DNA of 64,000 nt, taken from the NCBI RefSeq assembly GCF_000430685.1, contig NZ_KE387193.1, positions 98,346-162,345 of the forward strand. The letters run 5' to 3'. This DNA is from Tuberibacillus calidus DSM 17572 (GTDB taxonomy: Bacteria > Bacillota > Bacilli > Bacillales > Sporolactobacillaceae). Shown here one piece after another: positions 24,060-34,249 of this stretch; positions within the stretch are counted from its first letter, which is position 1; every line of letters begins with the position of its first letter. The translations under genes were made by a program, and so were the position numbers. A model generated the notes under the pieces. The model did not search any database, was not told where the DNA came from, and saw nothing but the letters and a program-made list of their open reading frames with translations.

Positions 24060-26063
24060 TTAATCCTCCCCGCTTGATCCACCGGAATAAACATCACTGT
24101 ATTTGATCGTATCTTCCTTCACCAGTGCGCCATCCGCGTAGACTTGATAGCTGGCATTTCCATCAACCGGAATCGTCAAAGGAACATTATATGTTTTTGT
24201 TTGAGTAATCGACTCATTGACATATAACTTATGTTGGTTATTCATATCCGTAATGTAAATTTGAACATGAACGCCTTTATCATTCGGACCCTTTTCCTGA
24301 TCGTTACCGTCAACTGTAATCGTAATGGATTGAACGACCGTCTCCGGTTTTTTCTCAGGTCCTTTGGATAAATAAATGGTCACGGTTTGACCTTGTTCCA
24401 ACGTTTGACCGACCTCAGGGTCTGTTCGCATGACATGACCTTTTGGGATTTCATCCGAGTAGTCACCGTTTTCCGTTTTGACTTGAAAACCGGCATTTTC
24501 CAGGGTAGAAATGGCGTCATTTTGATTTTTACCGATGACATCTGGTACTTTGGCCGTCGGCGGGCCGGTACTATACGTTAATTCTAAAACCGTCTCAGAC
24601 GGAATAATTTTTGTATTCGGTTCCGGGTTTTGGGACATAATTTGACCTTCCGGTACATCCGATGAAGGCTGGGCAATCCATTTGACATCTTTATATGGAT
24701 TATTTTCTGCCAACAGTTGTTCGACGGTATCTCTCGAATAGCCAACGTAATTTTGCACAGCCTCTTTTTTCGGGCCTTTATTCACATAAAGGGTGATGGT
24801 TGTCCCTTTTTTGACAGAAGTACCTTCCCCCGGATTTTGTTTGATGACAATCCCAGTCGGTTTGTCATCGACTTCAATGCTCTTTTGCTCGGCATAAAGC
24901 TGTTTCGCGCGCAATTTATCCACGGCCTGATCATACGTTTTACCTGTCACATCCGGGACGTTGACATGACCACCCGATGCAAAAATGGGAATGAGCAAAT
25001 AGATGACAATCGCAAGGATTGCGGCGCTTAAAACGGCAATGGTAGTGATGAGCCAGCGCTTTTTCTTGCGTTTCTTTTTCGCATCCCCAGAGGTCGCATC
25101 CCCTTTCGGTTTTTTAGGCGGCGGTGGCGTGCTCGACGTTTCGGTTAGAGGTGGTTTTTCTTTGAGTCCGAGAGCCGGGATGACGCGCGTCGTTTCTTCA
25201 TCATCCGGTTCATCCATCAGAGAAATTCTTGGTTCATTGATACGTTCAGGATTTAATGCTGTTACTAAATCATCATACACATCACCGATCGTATCATAGC
25301 GCTTCGCCGGATCTTTGGCTAATGCCCTTATGATAATGTTTTCCAAGCTTTGTGGGATCGCCGGGTTGAGTTCCGTCGGCATGGTGTACATTTCGTTTAA
25401 ATGTTTTAAAGCCACCGTGACTGGGGAATCTCCCGGAAAAGGAAGCTGACCGGTCAACATCTCATACATCACGATGCCAAAGGCGTAAATATCCGATTTT
25501 ACTGTGGCTTTTCCGCCTTTTGCTTGCTCCGGTGATAAATAATGGGCGCTGCCAATAATGGACGATGTGTAAGTAATCGTTGCTGATGTTAAGGGTTGAG
25601 CAATACCGAAATCCGTCACTTTTACATGCTCATGTTCATCAATTAAAATATTTTGCGGTTTGATATCCCGATGCACAATGCCGTATTGATGAGCATGTTC
25701 AATCGCTGCTGCGATTTGCTTTAAAATATATACTGCTTCTCGGGGGGCAATGGGCGCATATTGTTTAATAAAAGATTTTAAAGTGATACCGTCGACATAT
25801 TCCATGACGATGTAATATAAATCATCTTCTTCGCCGATATCATAAATATTTACGATATTTTCATGCGATAAGCTGGCAACGGACTCGGCTTCGCGGCGAA
25901 AACGGCGGATGAACGCCTCATCATTCACAAATTCGTGCCGAAGCATTTTTACCGCGCAATATCGTTCAAGTATGAGATCTCTGGCTTTATAAACGACGGC
26001 CATTCCCCCATCGCCAATGCGGGACAAAATTTCATAGCGGCCGTTGAGTCTTTTACCGATCAT
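24060..26063 (-). CDS. prkC: Serine/threonine protein kinase PrkC with PASTA repeats
   Basis: Membrane Hanks-type kinase that senses muropeptides and lipid II and controls growth, wall homeostasis and, in spore formers, germination. The 667-aa protein has a kinase domain (residues 1-270) with RIGDGGMAVVYKA, invariant Lys39, HRDIKPQN (Asp133), DFGIAQ and a Thr/Ser-rich activation loop; a Pro/Lys-rich juxtamembrane linker; one transmembrane helix at about 337-361; three PASTA repeats to about 575; and a C-terminal Ig-like tail. Its start overlaps the stp stop by four bases (ATGA), so kinase and phosphatase are co-expressed. Confidence 0.96.
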   Translation of the reverse strand: MIGKRLNGRYEILSRIGDGGMAVVYKARDLILERYCAVKMLRHEFVNDEAFIRRFRREAESVASLSHENIVNIYDIGEEDDLYYIVMEYVDGITLKSFIKQYAPIAPREAVYILKQIAAAIEHAHQYGIVHRDIKPQNILIDEHEHVKVTDFGIAQPLTSATITYTSSIIGSAHYLSPEQAKGGKATVKSDIYAFGIVMYEMLTGQLPFPGDSPVTVALKHLNEMYTMPTELNPAIPQSLENIIIRALAKDPAKRYDTIGDVYDDLVTALNPERINEPRISLMDEPDDEETTRVIPALGLKEKPPLTETSSTPPPPKKPKGDATSGDAKKKRKKKRWLITTIAVLSAAILAIVIYLLIPIFASGGHVNVPDVTGKTYDQAVDKLRAKQLYAEQKSIEVDDKPTGIVIKQNPGEGTSVKKGTTITLYVNKGPKKEAVQNYVGYSRDTVEQLLAENNPYKDVKWIAQPSSDVPEGQIMSQNPEPNTKIIPSETVLELTYSTGPPTAKVPDVIGKNQNDAISTLENAGFQVKTENGDYSDEIPKGHVMRTDPEVGQTLEQGQTVTIYLSKGPEKKPETVVQSITITVDGNDQEKGPNDKGVHVQIYITDMNNQHKLYVNESITQTKTYNVPLTIPVDGNASYQVYADGALVKEDTIKYSDVYSGGSSGED

Positions 26064-26806
26064 AATTCCTCACCATCATCATTTAAAACAATTATTAGTG
26101 TGATATTATCATGACCACCGGCGGTGTTGGCTTTATCGATGAGTAGACGAGCTTTTTCCTCAATGGTCTCATCACGATTAAGAAGGGAAGCGATTTCCCC
26201 ATCATTCAACATATCGCTTAAACCGTCCGAACAAAGCAGCAATTGCTCACCTTTCGACCATTCAATGCTCGAGACATCAACGGAAATGTTCTCATCCGTT
26301 CCACATGCTCGAACAATGACGTGCTTCATCGGATGGTCGTGGGCATCTGCCTCGGATAACTGGCCGGCTTTAACTAACTGATTAACAAGCGAATGATCTT
26401 CGGTGACTTGCCTGAGCTCTCCATTTCGGTTGACATAGTAGGCGCGGCTATCCCCAACATGTGCGACGATAACGGATTCTTTGGTGCATATTGCTGCGAC
26501 AATCGTCGTCCCCATCCCTTGGCATTCGGGATTCGCTTTTGCAAAGTTATAAATCGATTGGTTCGCATCGATAATGCATTGCCGCAACCAGTCCTCTGGA
26601 CGCTCGATATGCGAGCCGTTGTCTGCAGTCGCCCAAGCCTCCGAAAATTGTCGTAGGGCAAGGCCGCTCGCCACTTCACCGGCTTTTTCACCACCCATAC
26701 CGTCAGCGACGACCGCAAGGAGAATCGCATCGTTTTGGAAGACATCGACATGGTCTTCGTTATTCGCACGGACTTTCCCACAATCCGTTTTATATATGGC
26801 TTTCAT
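26060..26806 (-). CDS. prpC: PP2C-family protein phosphatase Stp/PrpC
   Basis: Dephosphorylates PrkC and its substrates. The 248-aa protein has the PPM motifs VVADGMGGEKAGEVAS, VIVAHVGDSRAYY, LLLCSDGLSDML and GGHDNITLI, supplying the metal-binding aspartates. ATG 26806 is preferred over 26830 because AAAGGGGTGG lies upstream and the N-terminus MKAIYKTDCGKVR fits the family. The rlmN gene, usually just before it, is absent; rsmB is the direct neighbour. Confidence 0.95.
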   Translation of the reverse strand: MKAIYKTDCGKVRANNEDHVDVFQNDAILLAVVADGMGGEKAGEVASGLALRQFSEAWATADNGSHIERPEDWLRQCIIDANQSIYNFAKANPECQGMGTTIVAAICTKESVIVAHVGDSRAYYVNRNGELRQVTEDHSLVNQLVKAGQLSEADAHDHPMKHVIVRACGTDENISVDVSSIEWSKGEQLLLCSDGLSDMLNDGEIASLLNRDETIEEKARLLIDKANTAGGHDNITLIIVLNDDGEEL

Positions 26807-26833
26807 TAGGTCCACCCCTTTTAATCCCAAAGT

Positions 26834-28192
26834 TCATCTCTTTAAAAAAGCGGCGATAAAAAATCCGTCCGTCCCAAAATGTTGCGGCAAGATTTGACAC
26901 ATACCGTCCGCAAACCATAGGCTTTTCTCGCGCACCACTTCTGGGAGTCTTTCGACAAGTGATGTATCAATCGTAAAGTCGGGATGGGTTTTTAAAAAAT
27001 CTTGAACAGCAAAAACATTTTCTTCCTTATCGATCGTACAGGTGCTATAGACAAGGACGCCGCTTTTTTTAAGCAGTGGGGCATTGGCATCCAATATTTC
27101 ACGTTGGAGTCGTGAGATGGAGGCCACATCCTCGGCTGTTTTCTCATATTTAATTTCCGGTTTCCGGCGGATCACGCCGAATCCGGAACATGGCGCATCG
27201 ATTAAAATGCGGTCAAACGACTCTTTCGGAAAGATTTCACCCGTTCGTCGCGCATCCGCTACCATAGTTTTAATAGATGAAAGGCCGAGACGAGCCGCTT
27301 GTGACCGTACCAAGCCGATTTTATGTTCATAGATATCAAGGGCGAGAATTTCTCCCGTATCATCCATTAATTCGGCGATGTGCGTCGTTTTTCCTCCTGG
27401 TCCACTACAAGCATCCAATACCCGTTGGCCGGGCTTGGCGTCTAAAGCTCTAGCAACCAACATGGAACTTTCGTCTTGGATCGTCACTTTTCCTTCTTTA
27501 TATATAGGATGGTCAATGATTTTCCCCTTTTTAAGGACGATCGCATCGGGTGATAAGTTTCCTTCTTTAACATCAAAATGCGCTTCCCGTAGCGTCGAAA
27601 GGCAAGCCTTCCGATCCCATTTTAACCGATTGACCCTGATGGTGACATCAGGCGGTGTATGATTAGCTTTACAAATGGCAACGGTCGCTTCTTCCCCATA
27701 TTGCGACGTCCACCGCTTCAAGAGCCATCGAGGATGACTATGTAGAATTTCTTTTCTTTCCCATGCGTCTTGGATGGTTTGAACATCCGGTCCCCCTGTT
27801 CGGATGTACGCTCTTAAGACGCCGTTAACAAAGCCTGAAACTCTTTGACCGCCGCGTTTTTTGGCAATTTCCACAGCAACATTGACAACAGCATGATGCG
27901 GGATTTTATCAAGAAAAGCCAGCTGATAAACCGATAAGCGCAAAAGCTCCTTGACCCAAGGTTTAGTCCGAGCGCCTTTTTTTAGAAAAGGTTTTAAATG
28001 ATAGTCTAAAGTCAAACGCCATTGAATCGTCCCATACACCATTTGTGTCAACAAGGCCGTATCTTGTGAATGGAACCCGGATTTCTCTATGGCATGATGC
28101 AAAGCAAGTTGACTGTATGCGCCTTCACGACTGACTTTTAATAACACGTCCAATGCAGCGCTCCTGACGGCTACCCCGTGGTCGTCATTCAC
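26834..28192 (-). CDS. rsmB: 16S rRNA (cytosine 967-C5)-methyltransferase RsmB
   Basis: Methylates C967 of 16S rRNA. The 452-aa protein has an N-terminal NusB-like RNA-binding domain and a SAM methyltransferase domain with [28 protein letters not shown] and the catalytic YSTCTI cysteine. A GTG start at 28192 has GGAG nine bases upstream; an ATG at 28201 directly abuts that site. It overlaps the end of fmt by eight bases. Confidence 0.94.
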   Translation of the reverse strand: MNDDHGVAVRSAALDVLLKVSREGAYSQLALHHAIEKSGFHSQDTALLTQMVYGTIQWRLTLDYHLKPFLKKGARTKPWVKELLRLSVYQLAFLDKIPHHAVVNVAVEIAKKRGGQRVSGFVNGVLRAYIRTGGPDVQTIQDAWERKEILHSHPRWLLKRWTSQYGEEATVAICKANHTPPDVTIRVNRLKWDRKACLSTLREAHFDVKEGNLSPDAIVLKKGKIIDHPIYKEGKVTIQDESSMLVARALDAKPGQRVLDACSGPGGKTTHIAELMDDTGEILALDIYEHKIGLVRSQAARLGLSSIKTMVADARRTGEIFPKESFDRILIDAPCSGFGVIRRKPEIKYEKTAEDVASISRLQREILDANAPLLKKSGVLVYSTCTIDKEENVFAVQDFLKTHPDFTIDTSLVERLPEVVREKSLWFADGMCQILPQHFGTDGFFIAAFLKR

Positions 28193-29120
28193 CGATGACA
28201 TCTCCTTCGCTAAGTGTAGCTCCTCTTAAAAAATCAGCTGCTGCCATGCGCTTTTTGCCTGCTGGTTGACATTCCAACACTTTGATGGCCGTTTGGTTTC
28301 CGGTTTGAACGGTAAACCCTTCGGCATCCTTCGCAAGGATCGTGCCTGGAGGTAAGTCCATCTTTCCCTCAACCTTTTTCGTTTTCCAGATTTTTAAAGG
28401 CTTGTTTTTATACATCGTAAATGCCCCGGGAAACGGATCCATGCCGCGCACGTGATTATAGATCGCTTCGCCGCTTTGATGCCAATCGATGCGCTCATCT
28501 TCGCGCGATAATGTTGAAACGTAAGTCGCCCGGCTTTCATCTTGCGGAATTGGGGTGATGCGCCCTTCAATCAAGTCGGGCAGGGTGGACATCAGAAGTT
28601 CGGCGCCGGCCTTCGATAATTTATCGTGTAGCGACCCAACGGTATCGGTCTCTTCGATAGGTACCTTCTTTTGCGTTAAGATGTCGCCGGCATCAAGCGC
28701 TTTAACCATATACATGATCGTAACGCCTGTTTCCTTTTTTCCGTCCATAATCGCTTTGTGAATCGGAGCCGCTCCCCTGTATTCAGGTAAAAGCGAGGCA
28801 TGCACGTTAATCGCACCATATTTCGGAGCGTTGAGTAAGGCTTCGGGTAAAATTTGACCGAAAGCACAAGTAATGATTAAGTCCGGCTTATAGGCCAAAA
28901 TGGCTTCGACAGCCTCTGGCTTTCTGACTTTCTCAGGTTGCAGCACAGGGATGTGGGCTTGTTCTGCGATCACTTTCACCGGTGGCGGTGTTAAAATTTT
29001 CTTTCGGCCAACCGGTCGGTCGGGTTGAGTGACGACCAGAGCTACTTGATAAGGACTTGCGATCAATTGTTCTAAAACCGGAACGGCAAAATCGGGTGTC
29101 CCCATAAATACAATGTTCAT
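28185..29120 (-). CDS. fmt: Methionyl-tRNA formyltransferase
   Basis: Formylates initiator Met-tRNA with 10-formyl-THF. The 311-aa protein opens [19 protein letters not shown] and has the formyl-transfer motif [23 protein letters not shown] 29120 has AAAGGAGATTTTC upstream. Peptide deformylase (def), the usual gene between priA and fmt, is absent: priA ends only 20 bases upstream. Confidence 0.96.
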   Translation of the reverse strand: MNIVFMGTPDFAVPVLEQLIASPYQVALVVTQPDRPVGRKKILTPPPVKVIAEQAHIPVLQPEKVRKPEAVEAILAYKPDLIITCAFGQILPEALLNAPKYGAINVHASLLPEYRGAAPIHKAIMDGKKETGVTIMYMVKALDAGDILTQKKVPIEETDTVGSLHDKLSKAGAELLMSTLPDLIEGRITPIPQDESRATYVSTLSREDERIDWHQSGEAIYNHVRGMDPFPGAFTMYKNKPLKIWKTKKVEGKMDLPPGTILAKDAEGFTVQTGNQTAIKVLECQPAGKKRMAAADFLRGATLSEGDVIGE

Positions 29121-29139
29121 GAAAATCTCCTTTTCAAGC

Positions 29140-31557
29140 TTACATAATAGCATTGGGATTAATATCAACAGACAAAGTTAATCCTTCTTTAACATAAGCC
29201 TGTTGATAGTGTTCAACAATGTTTCTGAGAGCCGTTGCGAGTTCAGGTTCGTTTTTATATTTTATCATGCACTGAGAGCGATATCTATCTTTAATCTTGG
29301 CAATGGCTGGAGCGACGGGCCCAAGAATAACCGCTTGATTGGAGAGACGTTTGCGCAAATAACGGGCAACCTGGTCGGTAACGGCTTGGGCGCGAGCAAG
29401 TGAAGGATGTGTCACACTAATTAAGGTAATGTAATAAAACGGTGGATACCCCCGTCGCTTGCGGTTAACCATTTCCTGATCATAAAAAGCGAGATAATCT
29501 TGAACGGCTGAAAGCTGTATGGAATAATGTTCGGGAGCATAAGTCTGTATAACGACTTCGCCCTTCAAATCATGGCGACCCGCCCGTCCGGAAACCTGTG
29601 TTAACAATTGGAACGTCCGCTCTGCAGCCCGAAAATCGGGTAAACGGAGCATCGTGTCGGCTGAAAGCACCCCGACCAGTGTCACTTTCGGAAAATCCAA
29701 TCCTTTAGCAATCATTTGCGTGCCTAGAAGGATATCCGCTTTCCCATCGCCAAAGGCTTTTAGCATCTTTTCATGAGCGCCTTTTCGCTGGGTCGTATCG
29801 ACATCCATGCGTATGACTTTAGCTTCCGGCAGTAATTTTGTCAATGCTTCTTCGACTTTCTGCGTTCCTGCCCCGAAAAAGCGGATATACGGACTCTGGC
29901 ATTTTGGACAGTTCGCTGGCACCGCTTCGATATAACCGCAATAATGGCATTTCATCTGATGCGTTTTTCTATGATAAGTCAATGTTATATCGCAATGCGG
30001 GCACGTCAGGGCATATCCGCAATCGCGGCACAGGACAAAAGTCGAATAACCCCTCCGGTTAAGAAATAAAACGCTTTGTTCACCGTTTTTTAGGCGTTCC
30101 CGCAATTTTTCAAGAAGCGAAACAGAAAACATGGAACGATTGCCGTTCCGCAGCTCTTCTCGCATATCGACGATTTCCGCCTCTGGCAGTCCCTGCTTGT
30201 TTACCCTCTCTTTGAGCGTTGCGAGAACATAAACGCCTTTTCGAGCTCTAGCATAGGACTCTAATGAAGGTGTCGCACTTCCTAGAATAATCGGCGCCTG
30301 ATGGTAACGCCCGCGAAAAATCGCCACATCCCGGGCGTGGTAGCGAGGTGCTTCCTCTTGTTTATAACTCGATTCATGTTCCTCGTCGATGATGATCAAT
30401 CCAAGACGGGTAAATGGAGCAAAAACGGCCGAACGGGCACCGACAGCAACGGAAACTTCCCCGCGATGAATTTTGCGCCATTCGTCGTATTTTTCCCCTT
30501 GGCTTAAACCGCTGTGAAGCACAGCCACTTGGGAACCGAAACGATTCTTAAAGCGCTTTACCATCTGCGGGGTTAGAGAAATTTCCGGGACAAGGACGAT
30601 GGCCTCCATGCCCTTCTTGATGACTTTTTCAATCGCTTGCAAATAAATTTCCGTTTTTCCGCTGCCGGTCACGCCGTGACAAAGATGAACACGGTGCCTT
30701 TTCGCATCGATATCTTCAAGGATTGGTGCGATGGCGCGCGCTTGTTCCTCTGTTAAAGGTAAGGGTGAGGTAGCACCAGCTTGCCCTTCATAGGGATCGC
30801 GGTAGACTTCTTTTTCATACTCTAGAAGAATGCCTTTTTCCACTAAGGCGCGGATCACCGCCCGTCCCACTTGAAGAGCGTCCATCACTTCGTGCAACCA
30901 TCTTTCCTCTCCATCGGAAAGCTCCATGAAATAACGGATCACAGCCTGCTGCTTTGGGGCGCGTCCGGTATGTTCAAGATGTTTCGCTAATTCTGGCTTA
31001 GGGATGGCGGAACGAACTGCTTTTTGCGTGATAACTTTCGCGCGATCTTCGACGGCACTTTTTATCTCAAGCACCCTTTTTCGAATGGCTTGAGTGACTT
31101 GAGGTAAAAGGTCCGGATGGTTTCTTTGCAATACGGACCATTCAACACGTGAACCTCCCTCAAAAAGTGCAAGCAAGTCCGGATATTCCGTTTCCAGCTC
31201 CTGCATGTTTCGAGGGTGAAGCCATTTTTTGTAATCTGCTTTAAGTGCAGCTGGCAGCATCGCCTGATAGGCCGTCACTTGAAAGCAGAGGGTTTCGCGA
31301 GCAAGCCAGTGACCCAGTTCCAATAATTCAGGGGTTAAAACAGGGGTCTCATCGATGAGTGACGCAATAGGTTTTAAGTTGCTATAATTGGACATTTCTT
31401 TTAGGCCAATGACATAACCCAAGCGTTTTTGCGACCCGAAAGGCACGATGACCCGTGAGCCGGTTTCGATGATGGTCTCCATCTCTTTCGGAACTTTATA
31501 GTCAAAAGGTCGGTCGACTTGGCTATTTGCTAAATCAACAATAATTTCCGCAATCAT
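29140..31557 (-). CDS. priA: Primosomal protein N' (replication restart helicase PriA)
   Basis: Superfamily 2 helicase that reloads the replisome at repaired forks. The 805-aa protein has an N-terminal DNA-binding domain, Walker [27 protein letters not shown], and the zinc-binding region with [19 protein letters not shown] and CPKC pairs, then helicase motifs to [12 protein letters not shown]. Its ATG overlaps the coaBC stop by four bases. Confidence 0.97.
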   Translation of the reverse strand: MIAEIIVDLANSQVDRPFDYKVPKEMETIIETGSRVIVPFGSQKRLGYVIGLKEMSNYSNLKPIASLIDETPVLTPELLELGHWLARETLCFQVTAYQAMLPAALKADYKKWLHPRNMQELETEYPDLLALFEGGSRVEWSVLQRNHPDLLPQVTQAIRKRVLEIKSAVEDRAKVITQKAVRSAIPKPELAKHLEHTGRAPKQQAVIRYFMELSDGEERWLHEVMDALQVGRAVIRALVEKGILLEYEKEVYRDPYEGQAGATSPLPLTEEQARAIAPILEDIDAKRHRVHLCHGVTGSGKTEIYLQAIEKVIKKGMEAIVLVPEISLTPQMVKRFKNRFGSQVAVLHSGLSQGEKYDEWRKIHRGEVSVAVGARSAVFAPFTRLGLIIIDEEHESSYKQEEAPRYHARDVAIFRGRYHQAPIILGSATPSLESYARARKGVYVLATLKERVNKQGLPEAEIVDMREELRNGNRSMFSVSLLEKLRERLKNGEQSVLFLNRRGYSTFVLCRDCGYALTCPHCDITLTYHRKTHQMKCHYCGYIEAVPANCPKCQSPYIRFFGAGTQKVEEALTKLLPEAKVIRMDVDTTQRKGAHEKMLKAFGDGKADILLGTQMIAKGLDFPKVTLVGVLSADTMLRLPDFRAAERTFQLLTQVSGRAGRHDLKGEVVIQTYAPEHYSIQLSAVQDYLAFYDQEMVNRKRRGYPPFYYITLISVTHPSLARAQAVTDQVARYLRKRLSNQAVILGPVAPAIAKIKDRYRSQCMIKYKNEPELATALRNIVEHYQQAYVKEGLTLSVDINPNAIM

Positions 31558-32777
31558 ACCGACCCCTTCTTTTTGTCAAGCATCTCAGTCAAAAGATTAC
31601 AAAGCTCTTGCGCCACCTCGGCTTTCGGCATTTTATGTAAGTGACGGATATCGCCATTTCGAAAATAAAACGTCACTTCATTATCGTTAGAGCGAAAACC
31701 CGTATCGGTCCGTGCGACATCGTTAGCCACGACCATATCTAATTTCTTTTTTTCAAGTTTTCCTTTGGCATAATGGTCAAGATCATGGGTTTCTGCCGCA
31801 AAACCAATTAAAATTTGTGTTGTTTTTCTTCGTCCCAACTCTTCCAAAATATCCGGATTACGGACGAGCTCAATTTTCGGGTGATCTTCAGTCTTTTTAA
31901 TTTTCCGATCGGAAACCGCTTTTGGCCGATAGTCTGAGACAGCCGCCGTCTTGATGACGGCATCCATTTCATCAAAATGTTTCATGACAGCCTCATACAT
32001 TTCCAATGCCGATTCGACACGAATCACTTCCACGCCTGCGGGAGGATCGAGCTCCGTCGGACCGGTGATCAATAAAACATCTGCTCCTCTTTTTTGCGCG
32101 CAAGCAGCAATGGCATAGCCCATTTTTCCCGAAGAGTGATTCGTCAGAAAGCGGACAGGATCAATCTTTTCCCGCGTAGGACCAGCTGTGACAAGGATCC
32201 GGTACCCTTGTAAATCTTTTTGATGGGCTTGTCCAAAATAGTCTTCGATCTCCTCATAAATGGCATCCGGCTCCATGAGACGGCCCTCACCGACCCATCC
32301 GCAGGCAAGCATGCCGCTATCCGGTTTCAACACCCGGTATCCATAGGTTTGAATGATCTCGAGATTTTTTTGGACAGCTGGATGATGGTACATATTGACG
32401 TTCATCGCAGGTGCCACCCAAACCGGCGCTTTTGTTGCTAAAACCGCGGCGGTAACCATGTCATCGGCCAATCCGTGTGCGAGCTTTGCGATCGTATGAG
32501 CCGTAGCTGGTGCGATAATGATGAGATCCGCCTGGTCGGCAAGATCAATATGTGCAATTTGATGTTCATTTTTTTCTGTGAAAATGTCATCATGGACGGG
32601 ATTCCTGGAAAGCGCCTGAAAAGTCTGAGGAGAAACAAATTGCTTCGCCTCTTTTGTCATCATGACATGGACATCGCAACCAGCTTTCGTCAATCGACTG
32701 GTTAACACACAAGCCTTATAAGCAGCGATGCCGCCGGTTACACCTATAAGAATCCGTTTACCTTGAATCGCTGTCAA
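31554..32777 (-). CDS. coaBC: Bifunctional phosphopantothenoylcysteine decarboxylase / phosphopantothenate-cysteine ligase
   Basis: Makes 4'-phosphopantetheine precursors for CoA in two steps. The N-terminal CoaC flavoprotein domain has GVTGGIAAYKACVL, IIAPATAHTIAKLAHG and PAMNVNMYHHPAV (catalytic His); the C-terminal CoaB domain has TAGPTREKIDPVRF and NHSSGKMGYAIA. The start is uncertain. In-frame ATGs at 32861 and 32846 lie in or just after the rpoZ terminator and lack ribosome sites. TTG 32777, with GGAG nine bases upstream, gives 407 aa and the expected N-terminus; GTG 32783 is an alternative. Confidence 0.92.
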   Translation of the reverse strand: MTAIQGKRILIGVTGGIAAYKACVLTSRLTKAGCDVHVMMTKEAKQFVSPQTFQALSRNPVHDDIFTEKNEHQIAHIDLADQADLIIIAPATAHTIAKLAHGLADDMVTAAVLATKAPVWVAPAMNVNMYHHPAVQKNLEIIQTYGYRVLKPDSGMLACGWVGEGRLMEPDAIYEEIEDYFGQAHQKDLQGYRILVTAGPTREKIDPVRFLTNHSSGKMGYAIAACAQKRGADVLLITGPTELDPPAGVEVIRVESALEMYEAVMKHFDEMDAVIKTAAVSDYRPKAVSDRKIKKTEDHPKIELVRNPDILEELGRRKTTQILIGFAAETHDLDHYAKGKLEKKKLDMVVANDVARTDTGFRSNDNEVTFYFRNGDIRHLHKMPKAEVAQELCNLLTEMLDKKKGSV

Positions 32778-32832
32778 CCTCACCCACTCCAATCCTCTAT
32801 GAAAAAACGCCGCACTCGCACGTTTTAGTATC

Positions 32833-32861
32833 AATGTAGTCCTCATGTGAAAAAGCAACAA
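32833..32861 (-). promoter_or_regulatory. Candidate promoter of coaBC-priA
   Basis: Minus-strand TTGTTG (32861-32856, inside the rpoZ terminator stem), 17-base spacer, TACATT (32838-32833). Weakly consensus, but some promoter is needed here because the terminator isolates coaBC from rpoZ. Confidence 0.4.
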
Positions 32862-32876
32862 CCCTTCGGTTGTTGC
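32850..32876 (-). terminator. Terminator after rpoZ
   Basis: GCAACAACC and GGTTGTTGC form a perfect 9-bp stem with GAAG loop, followed on the minus strand by TTTTTC. It ends the remA-gmk-rpoZ transcript ten bases after the rpoZ stop. Confidence 0.88.
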
Positions 32877-32885
32877 AAGACTCGT

Positions 32886-33077
32886 TTAATACTCGTAACT
32901 GATGACACCTTCACTGATTTCTTCCAAAGCTTTGCCGACCTCTTTATGGGACTTTGCTTTTTCGATAAACAGATCAGCGCCGTGCTGAATTTCTCTTGCT
33001 CGAATGGCAGCAAGCGTCACAAGCGTATATTTGGAATCAATTTTGTCCAGTAATCTGTCAATGGATGGATATAACAT
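32886..33077 (-). CDS. rpoZ: DNA-directed RNA polymerase subunit omega
   Basis: Small RNA polymerase subunit that helps fold beta'. The 63-aa protein begins [20 protein letters not shown] and has AAIRAREI and [10 protein letters not shown]. Two adjacent ATGs exist; the second (33077) matches the family N-terminus and keeps GAAGGA five bases away. It overlaps the gmk stop as TGATG. Confidence 0.95.
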   Translation of the reverse strand: MLYPSIDRLLDKIDSKYTLVTLAAIRAREIQHGADLFIEKAKSHKEVGKALEEISEGVISYEY

Positions 33078-33700
33078 CATATTCCTTCACCCTCCATTAA
33101 TTGAAGATATTTTTCCATCACGCGCGCTCTGCGCAAATGCTCGGCCATCACAACGGCTTCAATGCGGTCACAAGCGCGCTCTACTTCATCATTTTCAATA
33201 ACATAATCATAGTGTTTCATCATTTCAATTTCCGCTTTGGCCACAGTCATTCGGCCGTTTATGATATCTTCGGACTCCGTGCCACGTCCAGTGATGCGCC
33301 GGCGCAATTCACCCAAACTTGGCGGCGCTAAAAAGATGAATATGCCATTGGGGTAGTTCTTTTTAACTTTCATCGCGCCTTGCACTTCAATTTCAAGCAG
33401 CACATCTTTTCCGGAATCTAATGTCTTCTCAACAAAATCAAGGGGCGTTCCGTAATAATTGCCTACGTACTCCGCCCATTCCAACAATAAGTTGTCTTTT
33501 ATCATTTGTTCGAATTGCTCACGCGTTTTAAAAAAATATTCAACGCCTTCTCTTTCCCCTTCTCGAGGTTTGCGCGTTGTCGCGGAAACGGAAAAAGCAA
33601 GATTTGTTTTTCGTTTTTTCAGCGCTTTACATACCGTCCCTTTACCAACACCTGAAGGACCAGATAAGATAAATAATAAACCTTTTTCTTTATATGTCAT
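33077..33700 (-). CDS. gmk: Guanylate kinase
   Basis: Phosphorylates GMP to GDP, feeding GTP and (p)ppGpp pools. The 207-aa protein has the P-loop [16 protein letters not shown] near residue 13, [19 protein letters not shown] for GMP binding and the LID region [15 protein letters not shown] 33700 has GGAGG at six bases. It lies 12 bases downstream of remA and overlaps rpoZ. Confidence 0.97.
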   Translation of the reverse strand: MTYKEKGLLFILSGPSGVGKGTVCKALKKRKTNLAFSVSATTRKPREGEREGVEYFFKTREQFEQMIKDNLLLEWAEYVGNYYGTPLDFVEKTLDSGKDVLLEIEVQGAMKVKKNYPNGIFIFLAPPSLGELRRRITGRGTESEDIINGRMTVAKAEIEMMKHYDYVIENDEVERACDRIEAVVMAEHLRRARVMEKYLQLMEGEGI

Positions 33701-33712
33701 GTCATGCCTCCG

Positions 33713-33976
33713 CTAATTACCGTCATCATTAATCTCATCCTGTTGAATGAGTCGTTGTGAAACGGTCTCCGGTTGAACCGACGATAAAATAATGTGATCG
33801 CTATCCATCACGATGACCGCACGGGTTCTCCGGCCATATGTTGCATCAATCAATTTATTCTCATCGCGGGCGATTTTAATCAACCGCTTAATCGGTTGTG
33901 ATTCCGGACTGACAATCGATATAATGCGGTCCGCCGAAGCGATGTTTCCGAACCCGATATTAATTAATTTTACCAT
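33713..33976 (-). CDS. remA: Extracellular matrix regulator RemA
   Basis: DNA-binding regulator that activates matrix operons and osmoprotection genes in B. subtilis. The 87-aa protein has [32 protein letters not shown] and [22 protein letters not shown] 33976 fits the family start; an extension to 34021 lacks a ribosome site. It heads the remA-gmk-rpoZ transcript. The yicC-type gene (yloC) usually just upstream is missing. Confidence 0.94.
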   Translation of the reverse strand: MVKLINIGFGNIASADRIISIVSPESQPIKRLIKIARDENKLIDATYGRRTRAVIVMDSDHIILSSVQPETVSQRLIQQDEINDDGN

Positions 33977-34068
33977 ATTCCCCAACCCCCAATGGAAAAT
34001 CCAATACGCGAAAAACGCCAACGCCGAAAGCGAGGTGTACCAACCGGAAACCCGTTATGCATTTTAAT

Positions 34069-34122
34069 CATCGGATTTGCCTTTCGTCCGATGGCAGACA
34101 GATCCTTCTACCCGTCGACGGG
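34069..34122 (-). other. Structured leader of the remA transcript
   Basis: The predicted remA leader is about 160 bases. It holds the perfect palindrome CCCGTCGACGGG (34111-34122) and a hairpin with arms CATCGGA and TCCGATG (34069-34093). No known riboswitch or leader family is matched and no terminator follows. Confidence 0.35.
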
Positions 34123-34140
34123 CGAACTTATCTATCATTT

Positions 34141-34169
34141 ATTCTATACAAAATAAGCGGGGGCAACAA
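34141..34169 (-). promoter_or_regulatory. Sigma-A promoter of remA-gmk-rpoZ
   Basis: Minus-strand TTGTTG (34169-34164), 17-base spacer, TAGAAT (34146-34141). It lies in the divergent region between remA and rqcH. Confidence 0.6.
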
Positions 34170-34215
34170 GTCATTCACAAGAAATCGGTTTGCGTTCGGA
34201 AAACCCACTAAGGCA

Positions 34216-34224
34216 TGGTATACT
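34216..34224 (+). promoter_or_regulatory. Extended -10 promoter of rqcH
   Basis: TGGTATACT on the + strand, an extended -10 element, about 25 bases before the rqcH start. No good -35 is present, which is common with extended -10 promoters. Confidence 0.5.
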
Positions 34225-34249
34225 GGTACAAGAAAGCGAGGAATGCTGT

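Noticed and set aside
34111-34122. CCCGTCGACGGG as a phage attachment or integration site
   Set aside because: No integrase, tRNA gene or duplicated flank is nearby; a leader hairpin is simpler.
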